A DNA stretch of 64,000 nt, from NCBI RefSeq assembly GCF_037975245.1, contig NC_092572.1, forward strand, positions 20,650,489 through 20,714,488. Reading direction: 5' to 3'. Numbering within the stretch: position 1 is the stretch's first letter; each line of letters starts with the position of its first letter. The translations under genes and the position numbers were made by a program. Below are positions 1 to 11,739 of this stretch, one piece after another. Below the pieces are notes generated by a model that saw nothing but the letters and a program-made list of their open reading frames with translations, was not told where the DNA came from and ran no database searches. Source of the stretch: Apostichopus japonicus (taxonomy: Eukaryota; Echinodermata; Holothuroidea; Aspidochirotida; Stichopodidae).

Positions 1-200
1 CAGTTTAGGCCTATCACTGTCCCCCTGAAAATTTGGAATACTACTCATATCTTCCCTTGTAACCAGAATGAAAACATTTCATGGTTCCTTGCTGCTGTTC
101 ATTAGTTCCATTCATAGGGAAATTTCTAACAAAGCCCTAATACAACAACAGTAATTTATGCTCACAAACTTTTGTTGCCAAAGTAATGCTAAGCCCTGAT

Positions 201-650
201 ATCAATTGCAACACACATCAGTGTGTGAAGACTATCTACCATTATCATCATACCAAGTTTGACGAAATTCCGACTAGTAATAGTAGCCAAGTAATTGCAA
301 TTTGGAGTATTTCACGTTTGACCCCATGATCTCATTAATATTCATGAAATGAGCACCAACATCAACAGGGATAATCTACTTACTATGGGCCACCCACTCA
401 CCAAGTATGGTAATGATTGGTCATTCCCTCGTTGAGTTATTGTGCATACAAACTTTTCATAATGAAATAATGCTAGCCCCCCCCCCCCCTTAAAAACATG
501 CATGATATCAATTGCAACACACATCAGTGTGTGGAGACTATCTACCAATATCATCATACCAAGTTTGACGAAATTCCAATAAATAGTAGCTAAGTTATTG
601 CAACTTGGGAGTTTTTCACGTTTGACCTGTGACCTCATTAATATTATTTA
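201..650. repeat. Two direct copies of a dispersed repeat (about 140 bp each)
   Basis: Positions 201-345 and 507-650 share the run from ATATCAATTGCAACACAC through the GACGAAATTCC word to a CTCATTAATATT end. Between them is a C-run at 478-488. The same words (ACCAAGTTTGA, GTTGAGTTAT) return at 2,880-2,930, so this is part of one dispersed repeat family that extends to about 2,940. No gene seen. Confidence 0.7.
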
Positions 651-2940
651 ACTTTGAACTCGTATAACTTCGCACACGAAGGTCACATTGGGGTCAACCT
701 ATTGACATTTATGATCAGAAGGCACCTTTGACATCTGAAAATAGCATCGAAACTGTAAAAATCCCCAAAACACGAAACGGTCACCAGAGGTCAAATTGAG
801 GTCAAGGGTCACCCAGATGCGGGTTGACAAATGGATTACATTGAAGCAACTCCCAACCTTAACGGACAGTTCGTTCTCAAGTTATCACAAAAATACTAGT
901 TTTTTATCATTAATTGACCTTTGGTGACCTCGGATCACATGACCGTTAAGTTTGAAAATATTCCCCTATACCATTTGCAACTTGTCCCAAAATATCAACC
1001 ATGTCACACCTTGGAACTGAGAGTTATTGCATTCAATGTCTGAAAATTAACTTTGACCTCGTATAACTCCGCACACAAAGGTCACACGGGGGTCAACCCA
1101 TTGACATTTATGATCAGAAGGTACCTTTGACATCTGAAAATAGCATCGAAACTGTAAAAATCCCCAAAACATGAAAAGGTCACCAGAGGTCAAATTGAGG
1201 TCAAGGGTCACCCAGATGTGGGTCGACAATTGGATTAAATTGAAGCAACTCCCAACCCTAACGGACAATTCGTTCTCAAGTTATCGCAAAAATACTAGTT
1301 TTTTATCATTAATTGACCTTTGGTGACCTCGGATCACATGACCGTTAAGTTTGAAAATATTCCCCTATACCATTTGCAACTTGTCCCAAAATATAAACCA
1401 TGTCACACCTTGGAACTGAGAGTTATTGCATTCAATGTCTGAATATTAACTTTGACCTCGTATAACTCCGCACACGAAGGTCACACGGGGGTCAACCCAT
1501 TGACATTTATGATCAGAAGGTACCTTTGACATCTGAAAATAGCATCGAAACTGTAAAAATCCCCAAAACATGAAAAGGTCACCAAAGGTCAAATTGAGGT
1601 CAAGGGTCACCCAGATGTGGGTCGACAATTGGATTAAATTGAAGCAACTCCCAACCCTAACGGACAATTCGTTCTCAAGTTATCGCAAAAATACTAGTTT
1701 TTTATCATTAATTGACCTTTGGTGACCTCGGATCACATGACCATTAAGTTTGAAAATATTCCCCTATACCATTTGCAACTTGTCCCAAAATATCAACCGT
1801 GTCACACCTTGGAACTGGGAATTATTGCACTAAATGTCTGAAATTTTACTTTGACCTCATAAAACTTCACACACAAAGGTCACCTGGGGTAAACCTATTG
1901 ACATTTTTGATTGGTGAGACGTGAATATAGCATCAAAACTGTAAGAATTCAAACATTTTTTTCTTTGCCCATTTTCTCACCGAAAATACTAGTTTTTTAA
2001 CATTAATTGACCTTTGATGACCTCGGATCACATGACCGTTAAGTTTGAAAATATTCCTCTATACCATTTGCAACTTGTCCCAAAATATCAACCTTGTTAC
2101 ACCTTGGCCCTGGGAGTTATTGCATTAAATGTCTGAAAATTAACTTTGACCTTGTATAACTTTACACACAAAGGTCACCCGGGTGTCAACCCATTGACAT
2201 TTTTGATCGGAAGGTACCTTTGATATCCAAATCTAGCATCAAAACCAAACATTTTCTTTTTCGCCCGTTTTCTCCCAAATTAAGCACATTTTTTCTAATG
2301 TGACCTTTGACCTTTTGACCTTGGTTCCAAATGTAGTTTGATCTGCTGATTCCAAAAATCAACACGATAAGTCTGTACAGCCATCCTAACTCTGACCGAA
2401 AACTTTGACCCCATATAAGTTCGCACACAAAGGTCACACGGGGGTCAACCTATCCATATTTATGATCGGAAGGTACCTTTGACATCTGAAAATAGCATCG
2501 AAACTGTAAAAATCCCCAAAACATGAAAAGGTCACCAAAGGTCAAATTGAGGTCAAGGGTCACCCAGATGTGGGTCGACAATTGGATTACACTGAAGCAA
2601 CTCCCAACCCTAACGGACAATTCGTTCTCAAGTTATCGCAAAAATACTAGTTTTTTAACATTAATTGACCTTTGGTGACCTCAGATCACATGACCGTTAA
2701 GTTTCAAAATATTGCCCTAACCAGTTCACAACTTGTCCCAAAATATCAACCTTGTCGCACATTGGCACTGGGAGTTATTGCAGTTTTAGTATTTTGGGTT
2801 TTTGGACCATAACTGACCTTTGGTGACCTTTGTGGGCACCAAAAACAATAGGGTTCATCTACTCACTATGGGCCACCCACCCACCAAGTTTGATCATGAT
2901 CAGTCAATCCCTTGTTGAGTTATCGTGCATACAAGCTTAA
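650..2940. repeat. 399-bp tandem array rich in AGGTCA/TGACCT words
   Basis: Units begin AACTTTGAC near 650, 1,049, 1,448, 1,848, 2,142 and 2,401. The first three spacings are 399-400 bases and the later units are shortened. Units 2 and 3 are almost identical. Each full unit has AGGTCA half sites in the same orientation spaced by four, five and one bases (for example 1,177-1,210, 1,576-1,609 and 2,529-2,562). Short ORFs inside are by-products of the repeat. Confidence 0.85.
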
Positions 2941-2944
2941 GCGT

Positions 2945-2946
2945 CT

Positions 2947-2978
<32 letters not shown>

Positions 2979-2996
2979 TACACACACACACATACT
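2945..2996. repeat. (CA)n microsatellite
   Basis: CA dinucleotides with single interruptions (CG, TA) at the end of the preceding repeat family. The same end structure is seen at 13,790-13,812 and 22,605-22,630. Confidence 0.9.
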
Positions 2997-3099
2997 CACC
3001 TCCACAATAATATTGGGACTAGTAACTTGGTACGTTTTGCATCAACAATTGTGGGACCTGATTTGTGGGACCAGAATGTACACCTTATGTGTGGGACCT

Positions 3100-3400
3100 T
3101 AAAAACACACCTTTGTGGGACCAGTCCAAATTGTGGGACCAAAAAAACACACCTGAGAAACATCATTTGTGGGACCAGACCAAATTGTGGGACCAAAAAA
3201 ACACACCTGAGAAACATCATTTGTGGGACCAGACCAAATTGTGGGACCAAAAAAACACACCTGAGAAACATCATTTGTGGGACCAGACCAAATTGTGGGA
3301 CCAAAAAAACACACCTGAGAAACATCATTTGTGGGACCAGACCAAATTGTGGGACCAAAAAAACACACCTGAGAAACATCATTTGTGGGACCAGATAAAA
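3100..3400. repeat. 54-bp minisatellite, about five copies
   Basis: The unit contains TGTGGGACCAGACCAAATTG, then TGTGGGACC, an A-run and ACACACCTGAGAAACATC. Copies start at 3,169, 3,223 and 3,277 and onward, with almost no divergence. Since 54 is a multiple of three, several frames stay open; none looks like a real protein. Diverged TGTGGGACC words continue to 3,550. Confidence 0.88.
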
Positions 3401-3648
3401 CATGTTTCAAACTAAATTTGTGGAATCACACCCAATATGTGGGACCACAAATCATGCTGTTCCAACATGTCTGGGACCAAAAGCAGACCTTTCAAATGGT
3501 TTGGGTACCAATCCCAAAATGCAGGATTAACTCCTTTGTGGGACGTACCATCTAATGAACACAAATACCGAGTCTCTGTCTCTAAGACAGAAATTAAAGG
3601 AGCTTTGGTAGTTGAAAGATAAATTATACATAAGTTTATGTACTGTTT

Positions 3649-3673
3649 CCCCCCCCCCCCCCCCCCCCCCCCC
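3649..3673. repeat. Poly-C tract
   Basis: An uninterrupted run of C. Length may be unreliable in the assembly. Confidence 0.9.
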
Positions 3674-4299
3674 GAAATCAGCAATATATTCATCCTGCGA
3701 ATATTTTCCCCAAAAAACTGCCTCAGCAATAGCAATTTCCAACAGAAATTTCTTTAATCGGCAGAAAAAACGGTATATGAATTTTTCTTAAGTTGACGTC
3801 CCAGCTCAATAAGTTGGAGGAATACTGTACAGAAAATAAGGAACACATTTTTCTCTCATAACTACCTATCCTCCTTTAGCCATTCAGATGTGTCAAGTTA
3901 AGGAACTGTAAATATGTTAGGAAAAGAACATTTTCAATTTTTCACAGTTGTCCTTATCTTTCAGTCTACACTGCATATAATTTGACAAATTGACCACAGT
4001 AATTCACTTTTCATTCAGTTTGAGTTTGAACTAATACCTTTTCATGCACAACATACTTGGCATCAAGGTATTCTAATTCGAAGTATTTCTCTGTTTAATT
4101 GATACATCAGAATAACTGCTGTTTGGCTAAAAGAACTTTTTAAGAAATAATGCTAAAGATTTTTTCTATTAGTAGTGCTCATTGCTCAACAAGGATAGCA
4201 GCTTTATATGTATTCATACTGGGCAGAATCAACAATGTTGTCAGTTTGCACTAACATTTACAGTAGGCTCAAATGAGCACAGAAAATGTGGGACCAACC

Positions 4300-4353
4300 A
4301 ACTATATATATATATATATGTATGCATGTATATATATATATATATATGTATGC

Positions 4354-4397
<44 letters not shown>
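4300..4397. repeat. (TA)n microsatellite with TATGCATG interruptions
   Basis: Alternating TA interrupted by two GTATGCATG words. It abuts the tRNA-like SINE piece at 4,398. Confidence 0.92.
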
Positions 4398-4400
<3 letters not shown>

Positions 4401-4447
4401 AAGCAGGAGGCCCGGGTTCGAATCCCGGTGGAGGCTCGAAGTTTTTT
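4398..4447 (+). mobile_element. tRNA-derived SINE fragment (T-arm and acceptor half)
   Basis: CCCGGGTTCGAATCCCGG forms a perfect T-arm with an RNA polymerase III B box, followed by TGGAGGC as in an acceptor strand. The D-arm and anticodon half are absent and replaced by (TA)n, so it is not a functional tRNA. An inverted partner lies at 4,866-4,913. Confidence 0.65.
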
Positions 4448-4680
4448 CACTGTTCTGGATTTTCCTTCACATTACGTTTTCAACGGGGACACCCTAACCA
4501 TGGACGCTGATTGTATGTCCAGAGGTTCGAAACAGGTAAGGAAGGTCGTAATTCCACTGTAGGCTATTGACACCTGTATCGAACAATACTAGTTCTGTTC
4601 GTGGTGACATATTTTTGCCTTACTCTAGAGATCAAACATGATGCTAACCAACTCGAAAATCATTTGTGATTCCTAAAGCT

Positions 4681-4683
<3 letters not shown>

Positions 4684-4715
<32 letters not shown>

Positions 4716-4820
4716 TATATAAATATGTATAAATATGTATAAATATATATATATATATATATAGTTAAAATTATATATATAGTTAAAGTTATATATATAG
4801 TTAAAGTTATATATATAGTT
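4684..4820. repeat. (TA)n followed by a TATATATAGTTAAAG minisatellite
   Basis: TA tract with AAATAT interruptions, then four copies of a 16-17 base unit TATATATAGTTAAAG. The word AGTTAAAGATAATTCCTGGCC belongs to the 4.1-7.4 kb array, so the microsatellite grew inside one of its units. Confidence 0.85.
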
Positions 4821-4865
4821 AAAGATAATTCCTGGCCTAGCATATCCTGTTTTATAGCCCCACAG

Positions 4866-4913
4866 AAAACTTCGAGCCTCCACCGGGATTCGAACCCGGG
4901 CCTCCCGCTTTAA
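4866..4913 (-). mobile_element. tRNA-derived SINE fragment, inverted copy
   Basis: Reverse complement of the piece at 4,398: GAGCCTCCACCGGGATTCG, then AACCCGGGCCTCC. Again the missing tRNA half is replaced by a (TA)n tract, here on its right (4,916-5,049). Confidence 0.65.
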
Positions 4914-4915
<2 letters not shown>

Positions 4916-4968
<53 letters not shown>

Positions 4969-4969
4969 C

Positions 4970-5002
<33 letters not shown>

Positions 5003-5003
5003 C

Positions 5004-5049
<46 letters not shown>
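4916..5049. repeat. (TA)n microsatellite
   Basis: Long alternating TA with a few ATATACATT interruptions. Confidence 0.92.
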
Positions 5050-5051
<2 letters not shown>

Positions 5052-5374
5052 AGTTATATATATAGTTAAAGATAATTCCTGGCCTAGCATATCCTGTTTT
5101 ATTGCCCCACAGAATTGTTTAAGAAATACTAAGGTTTTTTTTTTTTGATTAGTAGCTAGTCCTCAATAAGGATGACAGCTTTTTATAGATTTCATACTGG
5201 GCAGAAGCAACTGTGTTGTCTGTTACCCCTTTCATTTACAGTATAGGCTTCAATGAGCACAGAAAATGTGGGACCAACCTGCTGTTGGTTAAAAGGATAA
5301 ATCAAAGCCAACTTGCACTTCTTGTTTTATATACCCACCGAATTGTTTTACAAATAAAATCTGCTTAGTTTATA

Positions 5375-5555
<181 letters not shown>

Positions 5556-6479
5556 AAGATAATCATGGCTAACTTGCACTTCTTGTTTTATATCCCCACC
5601 GAACTTTTTAAGAATAATAATAATAAGTTTTTTTTTCTATTAGTAGTCCTCAACAAGGATAGCAGCTTTACTTGTATTCATACTGGGCAGAAGCAACAAT
5701 ATAGTCAGTTTTCACTAAAATTTACCGTAGGCTCAAATGAGCACAGAAAATGTGGGACCAACCTGCCAATAACCTGCTGTAAAGGTCAAAGAATAACTCC
5801 TGGCCTTTCATATTTTATATTCCCACAAAATTGTTTTACAAAAAGCGGCTTAGCTTTACTCAATTAGAAGTCCTTAACAGGAGTGGGAGCTTGATATGTC
5901 CTACATAATGGGCAGAAAGCAACTATTATGTCTGTTCCCACTAACATTTACAGTAGGTCCTTATGAGCACAGAAAATGTGGGACCAACTTGTCAAATAAC
6001 CTGCTGTATATATAGTTGAAGATAATTCCTGGGCTAGCACTTCCTCTTTAATATCCGACTGAATTGTTTAAGAAATAAGGCTAAATTTCTTGTTATTAGT
6101 AGTCCTCAACAGGGATGACAGCTTGTTATGTATTTCATACTGGACAGAAGCAACTGTGTGCTCCTCCACCCCTCACTTTTATGCACTTTTTGGCTACTCA
6201 ATTAGTAGTCCTTATCATGGGTGGCAGTTTTATATACTCGGCAGAACCAACAATGTCAGTTTCCACACACATATTACAGTACGATCTAATAAGCGCAGAA
6301 AATGTGGGACCAACCTGCCAACCTATTTAGTTCATTTAAGGATAATTCCTGGTCTTGTCTTCATGTTGAATATACCCTTTAAAAAAAAATTGCCAAAAAA
6401 AAGCTAAGTTTTTAATTTTAATTTTCAGGTTTACAGACTTGTTCAGGGCCAAGGCCTTCTCACACGACTTTACAACTTA

Positions 6480-6795
6480 ACCCTGGTCATTGCTAACTTG
6501 TCACACCTACACACCAAAGTCTGTACAATTCAATCTATCTCTCCTGGGGCACCACAGTGCACCACAACCATGTGTCCCCCGGAGGACTTCCCTTAGGATG
6601 CAGCAACAACGGGCGCAAACAACTATATTTACAAGTTACCTCGCAAGTCCCAATTTATACATCTGTGTGAAGAGAGGCAATGGAGATAAAGCGCCTTGCC
6701 CAAGGACACTACGTAATGATCTGGCCAAGGCTCGAACCTGTAATCCTTAGAACGCAAGTCCACTGCCCACTTGACCACAATGCCCTCCACAGGGG
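6480..6795 (-). mobile_element. tRNA-type SINE, minus orientation
   Basis: On the minus strand, GAGGGCATTGTGGTCAAGTG carries an A-box-like TGGTCAAGTGGG and, further on, AGGTTCGAGCC is a B box. The body follows with TGTCCTTGGGCAAGGCGC and ATCTCCATTGCCTCTCTTC, sequences widespread in invertebrate SINE families. A headless relative is at 37,206-37,410. The family name is not known to me. Confidence 0.6.
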
Positions 6796-7479
6796 TTTAG
6801 GATATGCCCTTGATTTGAAGACAGAAATTTTGGTTCCCCCATGTGCCCCCCCCCCTTCGCTTTCATGTACTTTTTGGCTACTCAATTGGTAGACCTTATA
6901 CAGGGTGGCAGCTTTATATACTGGGCAGAAGCAAGAATGTCAGTTTCCACACAAATTTACAGTACGATCTAATAAGCGCAGAAAATGTGGGACCAACCTG
7001 CCGACCTATTTAGTTCATTTAAGGATAATTCATGTTGAATATACCCTTTTAAAACAAATTGCCAAAAAAAGAGCTAAGTTTTACTCAACTAGGAGTCCTA
7101 AACAGGGGTTTAGGATATGCCCTTGAACACAGAAAATTTGGTTCCCCATGTGCCCCCACCCCCAATTTCATGTACTTTTTGGCTATACTCAATTAGTAGC
7201 CCTAATTAAGGGTGGCAGCTTTATATACTAGGCAGAAGCAACAAATTTGTCTGTTTCCACTAAAATTAACAGTAGGCTCGAATGAGCACAGAAAATGTTG
7301 GACCAACCTGCATATAGTTAAAAGAATAATTCCTGGGCTTGCACTTACCCTTTTAAAAAAAATTGCAAAAAAGCTTAACATTTTGCTCAAGTAGTATTCC
7401 TTAACAAGGGTTTACAATATATGCCCTTGAGCACTGAAAATGTGTTTCCCTCATGCTTCTCCCCTTTCTCATGTACTTT

Positions 7480-10310
7480 AAGGCTACTGTATAACAGTTT
7501 AATAAGCACTATACAACAGTAAATTTATCCCAGACTTGTACGATACTGTAGGACTGGAAAACTCTTGAGATATTGACTGGAAACCATAGTTTTCAATAAT
7601 AATATATAGCCAACATGCTTGTGTGATCTTTAAACTGTGAGACCAAACAGGCATGAACAATATAGGGCATGGTACAGTTTAGTGTACCCCATGCCACCCA
7701 CCCCCCCCCCCCTCTAACTCTCTGGTGGAAGTAAACCGTGGCATTACACTGCATGCAAGGACTGCCAAAAACTTCAGAGGAAGTTTACCTTCATACTTTT
7801 TTCCATTCCACTAAAATAATTCAAAGGCATACTGTAAAACCTAGATAGTACAGGAAACAACATTGATGATCTGTTATTTTTGTAGTATGCTGGAAAAAAA
7901 ATTCTACTGAAATTGATGTGAAGTGGCATTACATCTATAATTAACACACTTCTTGAATACTGAACATTATGTTATAGATTAGTATGGCAAGAGAGTGAAA
8001 TCAGTGGAAATTCTTATATGAGAACATTTCTAGGTAAGTAATTTCTTTCTCAACTTGTGTACCAACAAGTGCGAAAGTGACTGGAGAAAATATATATCAG
8101 AATCAATAGTCTGCATGTATATATGCAGTCCATTTGCCAACTAATTATAATTAGTCAAGATTACTTAGCTACTACCTTCAATTGTTCTCCAACAGTCTTT
8201 ATCCAAAGAGAGTTGAAACAGTTTTCAAATTAATCTAATGGCCTGCAAATTAGAAGCTTCTTCTAAACTGTTTACTGTTACTAATCTCAGACTCTATGAT
8301 TCAGTTATTTTAGTTAATGAACACATGTACAGTATGCATACTCCACAGACACTGTAATGAAAAACTATTCAGAAAACATAGGAACTACAAAACCCTAAAA
8401 AAAAAACATGGGTAAATAAAATTAAGTTTATTGTTATATTTTACACTTCTCTACTCACCATACACATACTGTAATCTGTAAACTGTAAACTACAATCTCT
8501 CAGTGACTTTTGATTCTCCCACAGGACCGATTATCACTAAAGTCAAGAAAATGTGACCTTAAAGGTATGCAAACATAGAGAAACAATTACCAAGAAGGGC
8601 AGACAATTTGACCTTTGGGGTTCACATCGGCTTTTTTTCTGAAGAAGAGGATTCCAGTATATACAGTATATGCCTACTACTGTACATGCAATATCTAAGG
8701 CCCACAATATTTAGTTGTATCATGTATGCAGTATATGGTAAAAATGTCTTTATACAGGTAATTTTACACAATTAACTGCAGGCATACTGTGATATTCATG
8801 GTAAAGTATGGCAGTTGTATGAAGCATGTGACTGCATGTGTGCAACAGGTACAGTAAACACTGTATAGTGAAGTCTTTTTTTTTTTTGATTCTCAAATTT
8901 GTCTTAATTTGTATCACAACAGCTTGCATTATATAGTCTATGTACACTTCAAAGGTTCTTATTTTTGGTTTTGCATATTAGAAACAGAAATGTGAACAGG
9001 TGTCTTAATCAAATCTTTTGACGTGAAATCACAATGAGGAGAAAGCTATAGTTAAAAATTCCTTGGTTTTTAAATTTCAATCGAAAATTCTTATTGATAG
9101 AAATAATAATATCAGTTTCATTCCAATTACTTAAGTTTGGGACATCAAGTTAGAAATGATGTTTGCTTGTACGGCATTCTCTTCCTTTCAAATAAGGGTT
9201 AACTTCCTTTATTCCAATCGAATAGTCTAATACAAGCTGTGACAACATGTGGGATGAAACTAAAGCAAAACATGGTGCTCTTCTATACCATATCCATGAG
9301 CAGCTTCTACTTGTCACTATCACAATTCACAACATTGACCATACTTCCAGTTTGAGAGAGCATTTACTGAATTTTCAGAACAGCCTCTGTTGACCTCAAG
9401 TGGCCATCAAAAAGCTTTCAAAACCTCATTTCATAAATTCCCCCCTCCCCCAAACACACATATAAGCCGCACAATTGAACCAAACTTCAGCTACTACATC
9501 ATGGTGTGAATGAATAAATGAAAGCACTTTAATTGCTGCCAACTGAAAATTCTTGCCTCATAATTACAATTAGACATAATTTTGGCCTGTGCATTTAAAT
9601 GAAATTTACAATACCTCTCTTAAGGAGGTATATTGAGTAGGAGGTACTACAAGACGATTCTAGCTCTTTGGAGTTAGCTTGAAGCGAGCAATACTGTACT
9701 TAACTTGAAATTTGGGAGTTGAATGGACTTAATTAAGTGCAATTTTATGTAATTAGCATATATAACTAAGGAATTTTGTCAGCCGCAACAAGTCTAAGGG
9801 CAGTTCTAAGCAAAACAGGACATGACTCCCAAAACTTCAAATAGGTTTAATCGTAACAAATTTGGTATCGAATTAAAGCTAAGAATCAAAATTTCCTTAA
9901 TCTGCAAAAGGAACACTATTTTCATGTCATTTACATATTGAAATTTGCCTAATTTAAATTGCAACATTAATAAAAATAATGGTTGTCAAGTTGATACTAA
10001 ATACATTTATATACATGATAAAAATGATAAACCTGAATTGATGCATGATGTTTGAACTCTAGAGATCCAAACCATGGGCTTAACATTTCTGTAACATATA
10101 TATTTCATTACTGTTCAATGACCTACAGTAATTAGATTTTGGGAAAAAAAAGTCATGATGTAAGGGTAAATTTTGATGTTTTTTTAATTATTCCTTTGCA
10201 AGACAATAAAAATTTGCAATGAAGTTTGTTTCCAAACCTAGGACATCGATAACCATTAAATACAAGCACATTTTTAAGTTCATCTGACTTGCCATCATTA
10301 ATGACTCATT
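7480..10310. other. Gene-free AT-rich interval
   Basis: No ORF above about 65 codons, no splice-bounded module and no RNA gene recognised. It holds a C-run (7,689-7,713), scattered TACTGTA words and single-copy-looking AT-rich sequence. It could hold regulatory DNA, but nothing specific is visible. Confidence 0.6.
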
Positions 10311-10316
10311 AAAGTC

Positions 10317-11363
10317 TGTCACGTACGCTGTAACAATTTTGCTACAGCGTGACGTTACAGCTGATATACACACAAACTTTTGCAATGTAGTGTCCTATTC
10401 CCAGACATAATTGAACCATTCCCCCCCCCCCCCCCTCTGGAACCAACCACTTAAAATGAGGTTGCCTTTAAAGTGATTTAGCTTTCAAATGTGAGATATC
10501 AGCTCACCTTCTTAAATGACTAATGAGAAACAATAGAGACAGGGAAAATATAACACATATTAATTATAGTTGACACCCTTTTTGAAAGCTGGTGGCACCA
10601 TTCCAACTTCTTCATTCAACTCAGATACTGTATATACCTACATTTCCGGATATGCTATGTGATATATGTTTATGGAACATAAATTGTCAAGTTATCTTTT
10701 AATCAAGTCATTTTTATGTTATATATATTCACATTATAAAATATTCGTAATTTTGTAATTGCCTGTTGTGTGTCACGCTGTAACGCTATGCTAATTTGAA
10801 TTTTCATTTCATGATTAATGTATTTTTAACAAATTTCCACATCTAAGATCAAAGACTGATGGTAGTGACCATCAGAACGATCTACTGTAAGTACCTTCAA
10901 AGCACCATTGAAACATGACAGTGGGCCGCTATACATCGACTTTGCATTGACATTTCAATTGTCACGCTGTAACGGTCACGCTGTAACGTTACATTGAGTA
11001 AGATTTTATTGCATATTTAAATTAATTGCCAAACAATTTTCACAAATTAGGTGTCATATAAGACATTGCAGAAAGCAACAAAAGAGTTTCCAATATGGTA
11101 GCTGTTTAAAAACTTCACAGTTTTGGGTATACATGTTTGTGCAAAAACACTCGTCCATTTTACGTCACACTGTAACAAGGATGATTTATTAATCATATTT
11201 CATAAATACGATAGATGGATCAATGATTCATAGTTAATTTTTATACCTGTTTATCAAGAACTAGTTATTTTGTATTATTTTATTGCTGATAAATAAATAA
11301 CTAAGTCTTTGTGAAAGAACCATATGAATATTGAAAAAGCCTTCTGATTGTCACACGGTAATG
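10317..11363. repeat. Recurring GTCACGCTGTAACG motif, partly at about 188-bp spacing
   Basis: Exact or near copies occur at 10,317 (with an insert), 10,342-10,360 (minus strand), 10,772, 10,961, 10,975 (an immediate 14-bp tandem copy), 11,164 and 11,350. From 10,772 on, the steps are 189, 14, 189 and 186. The sequence between is poorly conserved, so this is either a decayed tandem repeat with one constrained core or clustered binding sites. Confidence 0.6.
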
Positions 11364-11526
11364 CTTTGAACTTGCCCCTAAGCAAAGACATGCCATTGAG
11401 TTTACTACAGGTACTGTAGTTGTTTGGTGGAATTATAATTGTTTTGCACTTTGACAAGAGTTGACGCTCGAAATGCTTTATCACCTCTGTACCCCACTAA
11501 TAACAAATAAGAAGATACATTTTCAT

Positions 11527-11531
<5 letters not shown>

Positions 11532-11582
<51 letters not shown>
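11532..11582. repeat. (TA)n microsatellite
   Basis: Pure TA tract, followed by a C-run and then a purine-rich (A/G) strand from 11,640 to 11,735. Confidence 0.92.
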
Positions 11583-11585
<3 letters not shown>

Positions 11586-11639
11586 GTGCATATCCAGGTG
11601 GGAGTGGCGTTTGGAGAGTCCCCCACCCCCCCCCTCCCT

Positions 11640-11735
11640 TAAAAAAGGGGAAAAGAAAAAAGGAAGAAGCAAAATGGGAAAGGAAAACAAATGGGAAAGG
11701 AGGAAAAGAAAAGAATGGGGGAAGGGGAAAGAAAA
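11640..11735. repeat. Polypurine tract
   Basis: About 95 bases almost entirely A and G on the plus strand, a low-complexity, potentially triplex-forming tract. Confidence 0.7.
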
Positions 11736-11739
11736 TAGG

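Noticed and set aside
2996-3415. Overlapping ORFs of 100-157 codons in several frames, both strands
   Set aside because: The 54-bp unit is a multiple of three, so all frames without a stop in one unit stay open. No start context, splice sites or similarity.
4398-4447. Possible tRNA gene
   Set aside because: Only the T-arm and acceptor half are present; D-arm and anticodon arm are replaced by TA repeats.
4182-5052. ORFs rich in Tyr-Ile repeats on both strands
   Set aside because: They are translations of (TA)n tracts and have no family features.
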